Below are positions 5,391-5,995 of a stretch of 5,995 bases of DNA, one piece after another. Under the pieces are notes generated by a model that worked only from the letters and a program-made list of their open reading frames with translations, searched no databases and had not been told where the DNA came from. This DNA comes from Syntrophobacterales bacterium (lineage in GTDB: Bacteria > Desulfobacterota > Syntrophia > Syntrophales > UBA6807): contig JAGGSD010000049.1 in the NCBI GenBank assembly GCA_021159265.1, positions 1 through 5,995 on the forward strand, written 5' to 3'. Every line of letters starts with the position of its first letter. Position 1 is the first letter of the stretch. The translations under genes and the position numbers were made by a program.

Positions 5391-5933
5391 TCAGCTTTTT
5401 ACCTCGATCAGGCCATAATTGCCATCATCAGATTTATAAATTACATTCATTTTTTCAGAAGACGAATCCCTGTATACCACAAACCTGTTTCTTGATTCTT
5501 CAAGTTGCATAATCGCATCATCAATAGACATGGGTTTCAATACAATCTTCCTTACTTCTACTATTTTCGGCTGGTCTTCATCTTCTTGATAACTTTCGGA
5601 TGACAGTTCATTCATGGTCGCAGTTTCACTTTTTATTGCATTTTCCTTGCGATTTCTTATTTTTTCTTTGTGCTTTTTTAATTGTCGCTCAATTTTGTCT
5701 ATAACATTATCAATCGCAACGATCATATCCTTGGCTTCTTCTTTGCCATTGAGATTTAACCCTTTGGCCAGTAAATTTATTTCAGCCACATTTCTAAATT
5801 TCTCTACGGAGAGTATTACCTTGACTTCTATTGGTTTATCAAAATATTTTTTTAATCTGAGCAATTTTTTATTTACATGTTCTTTCAACCAATCTTCCGC
5901 TTCTGTATTTCGGAAGGTCAAAGAAATCTGCAT
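5391..5933 (-). CDS. hpf: ribosome hibernation-promoting factor, long form
   Basis: HPF binds the decoding region of the 30S subunit and, in the long form, dimerises through its C-terminal domain to make inactive 100S ribosomes in stationary phase. The 180 residues show both parts. The N-terminal S30AE/YfiA domain (about 1-95) contains MQISLTFRNTEAEDWLKE, LSVEKFRNVAEINLLAKG and the basic helix KIERQLKKHKEKIRNRK. An acidic, Ser/Glu-rich linker (about 97-122) follows. The C-terminal dimerisation domain (about 124-180) contains VEVRKIVLKPMSIDDAIMQLE, RFVVYRDSSSEKMNVIYK and DGNYGLIEV. The ATG at 5933 has a perfect AGGAGG (5946-5941) seven bases upstream. The gene is followed at 14 bases by ptsN. 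In proteobacteria the gene before it is normally rpoN (sigma-54), which would lie beyond the right edge. No promoter is visible in the 62 bases available. Confidence 0.96.
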   Translation of the reverse strand: MQISLTFRNTEAEDWLKEHVNKKLLRLKKYFDKPIEVKVILSVEKFRNVAEINLLAKGLNLNGKEEAKDMIVAIDNVIDKIERQLKKHKEKIRNRKENAIKSETATMNELSSESYQEDEDQPKIVEVRKIVLKPMSIDDAIMQLEESRNRFVVYRDSSSEKMNVIYKSDDGNYGLIEVKS

Positions 5934-5961
5934 AACCTATCCTCCTAACCCAGATAAACTG

Positions 5962-5995
5962 GAAATTCGAAATTCGAAGCACTAAATGCGAAACA
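5962..5995 (+). repeat. GAAATTC-like heptamer array at right edge
   Basis: GAAATTC (5962-5968), GAAATTC (5969-5975), GAAGCAC (5976-5982), TAAATGC (5983-5989) and a cut-off GAAACA (5990-5995) keep a strict seven-base step to the window edge. The array lies just upstream of hpf, presumably between hpf and the gene before it, so it would be transcribed if the operon begins further right. Confidence 0.65.

Noticed and set aside
5192..5985. Two plus-strand frames (106 and 123 codons)
   Set aside because: Both are antisense to ptsN and hpf; the low-complexity hydrophobic products reflect Lys- and Glu-rich codons on the other strand.
5934..5995. Sigma-54 promoter ahead of hpf
   Set aside because: No GG and GC pair with the right spacing was seen in the 62 bases available.

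Overview
The window looks like a chromosomal housekeeping segment of an AT-leaning Gram-negative bacterium. The best guess is a deltaproteobacterial (Desulfobacterota-type) lineage. This rests on the hpf-ptsN-rapZ gene order, which normally follows rpoN, on the long-form HPF with its 'EKFRxxAE' and 'IERQLKKHKEKIRNRK' core, and on the style of the CoaBC and M23 proteins. The placement is recalled family knowledge, not a search result. Six protein genes are supported. No tRNA, rRNA, CRISPR array, transposase or phage gene was seen.

Layout: 1-319 holds no credible gene and is a patchwork of short repeats and inverted repeats. At 320-2227 (minus strand) lie a LysE-family exporter and then coaBC, 42 bases apart and probably one transcript. 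At 2228-2393 two good sigma-70 promoters fire outward. At 2394-3788 (plus strand) is an inner-membrane-anchored M23 zinc peptidase with Ig-like domains. At 3698-3914 the convergent 3' ends of the peptidase gene and rapZ sit in back-to-back arrays of seven-base repeats. At 3900-5933 (minus strand), reading from right to left, come hpf, ptsN and rapZ, the distal part of the classical rpoN cluster. The window ends just upstream of hpf in another seven-base repeat array.

Function: CoaBC supplies 4'-phosphopantetheine for coenzyme A. HPF, PtsN and RapZ are the usual partners of sigma-54 clusters: ribosome hibernation, the nitrogen-related PTS branch, and a nucleotide-binding RNA-associated regulator. 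The M23 protein would trim peptidoglycan in the periplasm. The LysE-type protein would export a small, unidentified solute.

No new multigene system was found. The unusual part is the non-coding DNA. Several intergenic stretches are built from seven-base units with different words (AAGGNNN, AAAATTC-like, GAAATTC-like, GTGAACC-like). The largest pair is inverted between two convergent genes and encodes the last residues of both proteins. A strong hairpin repeat also sits between ptsN and rapZ, and a GC-rich island with perfect 9-bp terminal inverted repeats sits at the left end.
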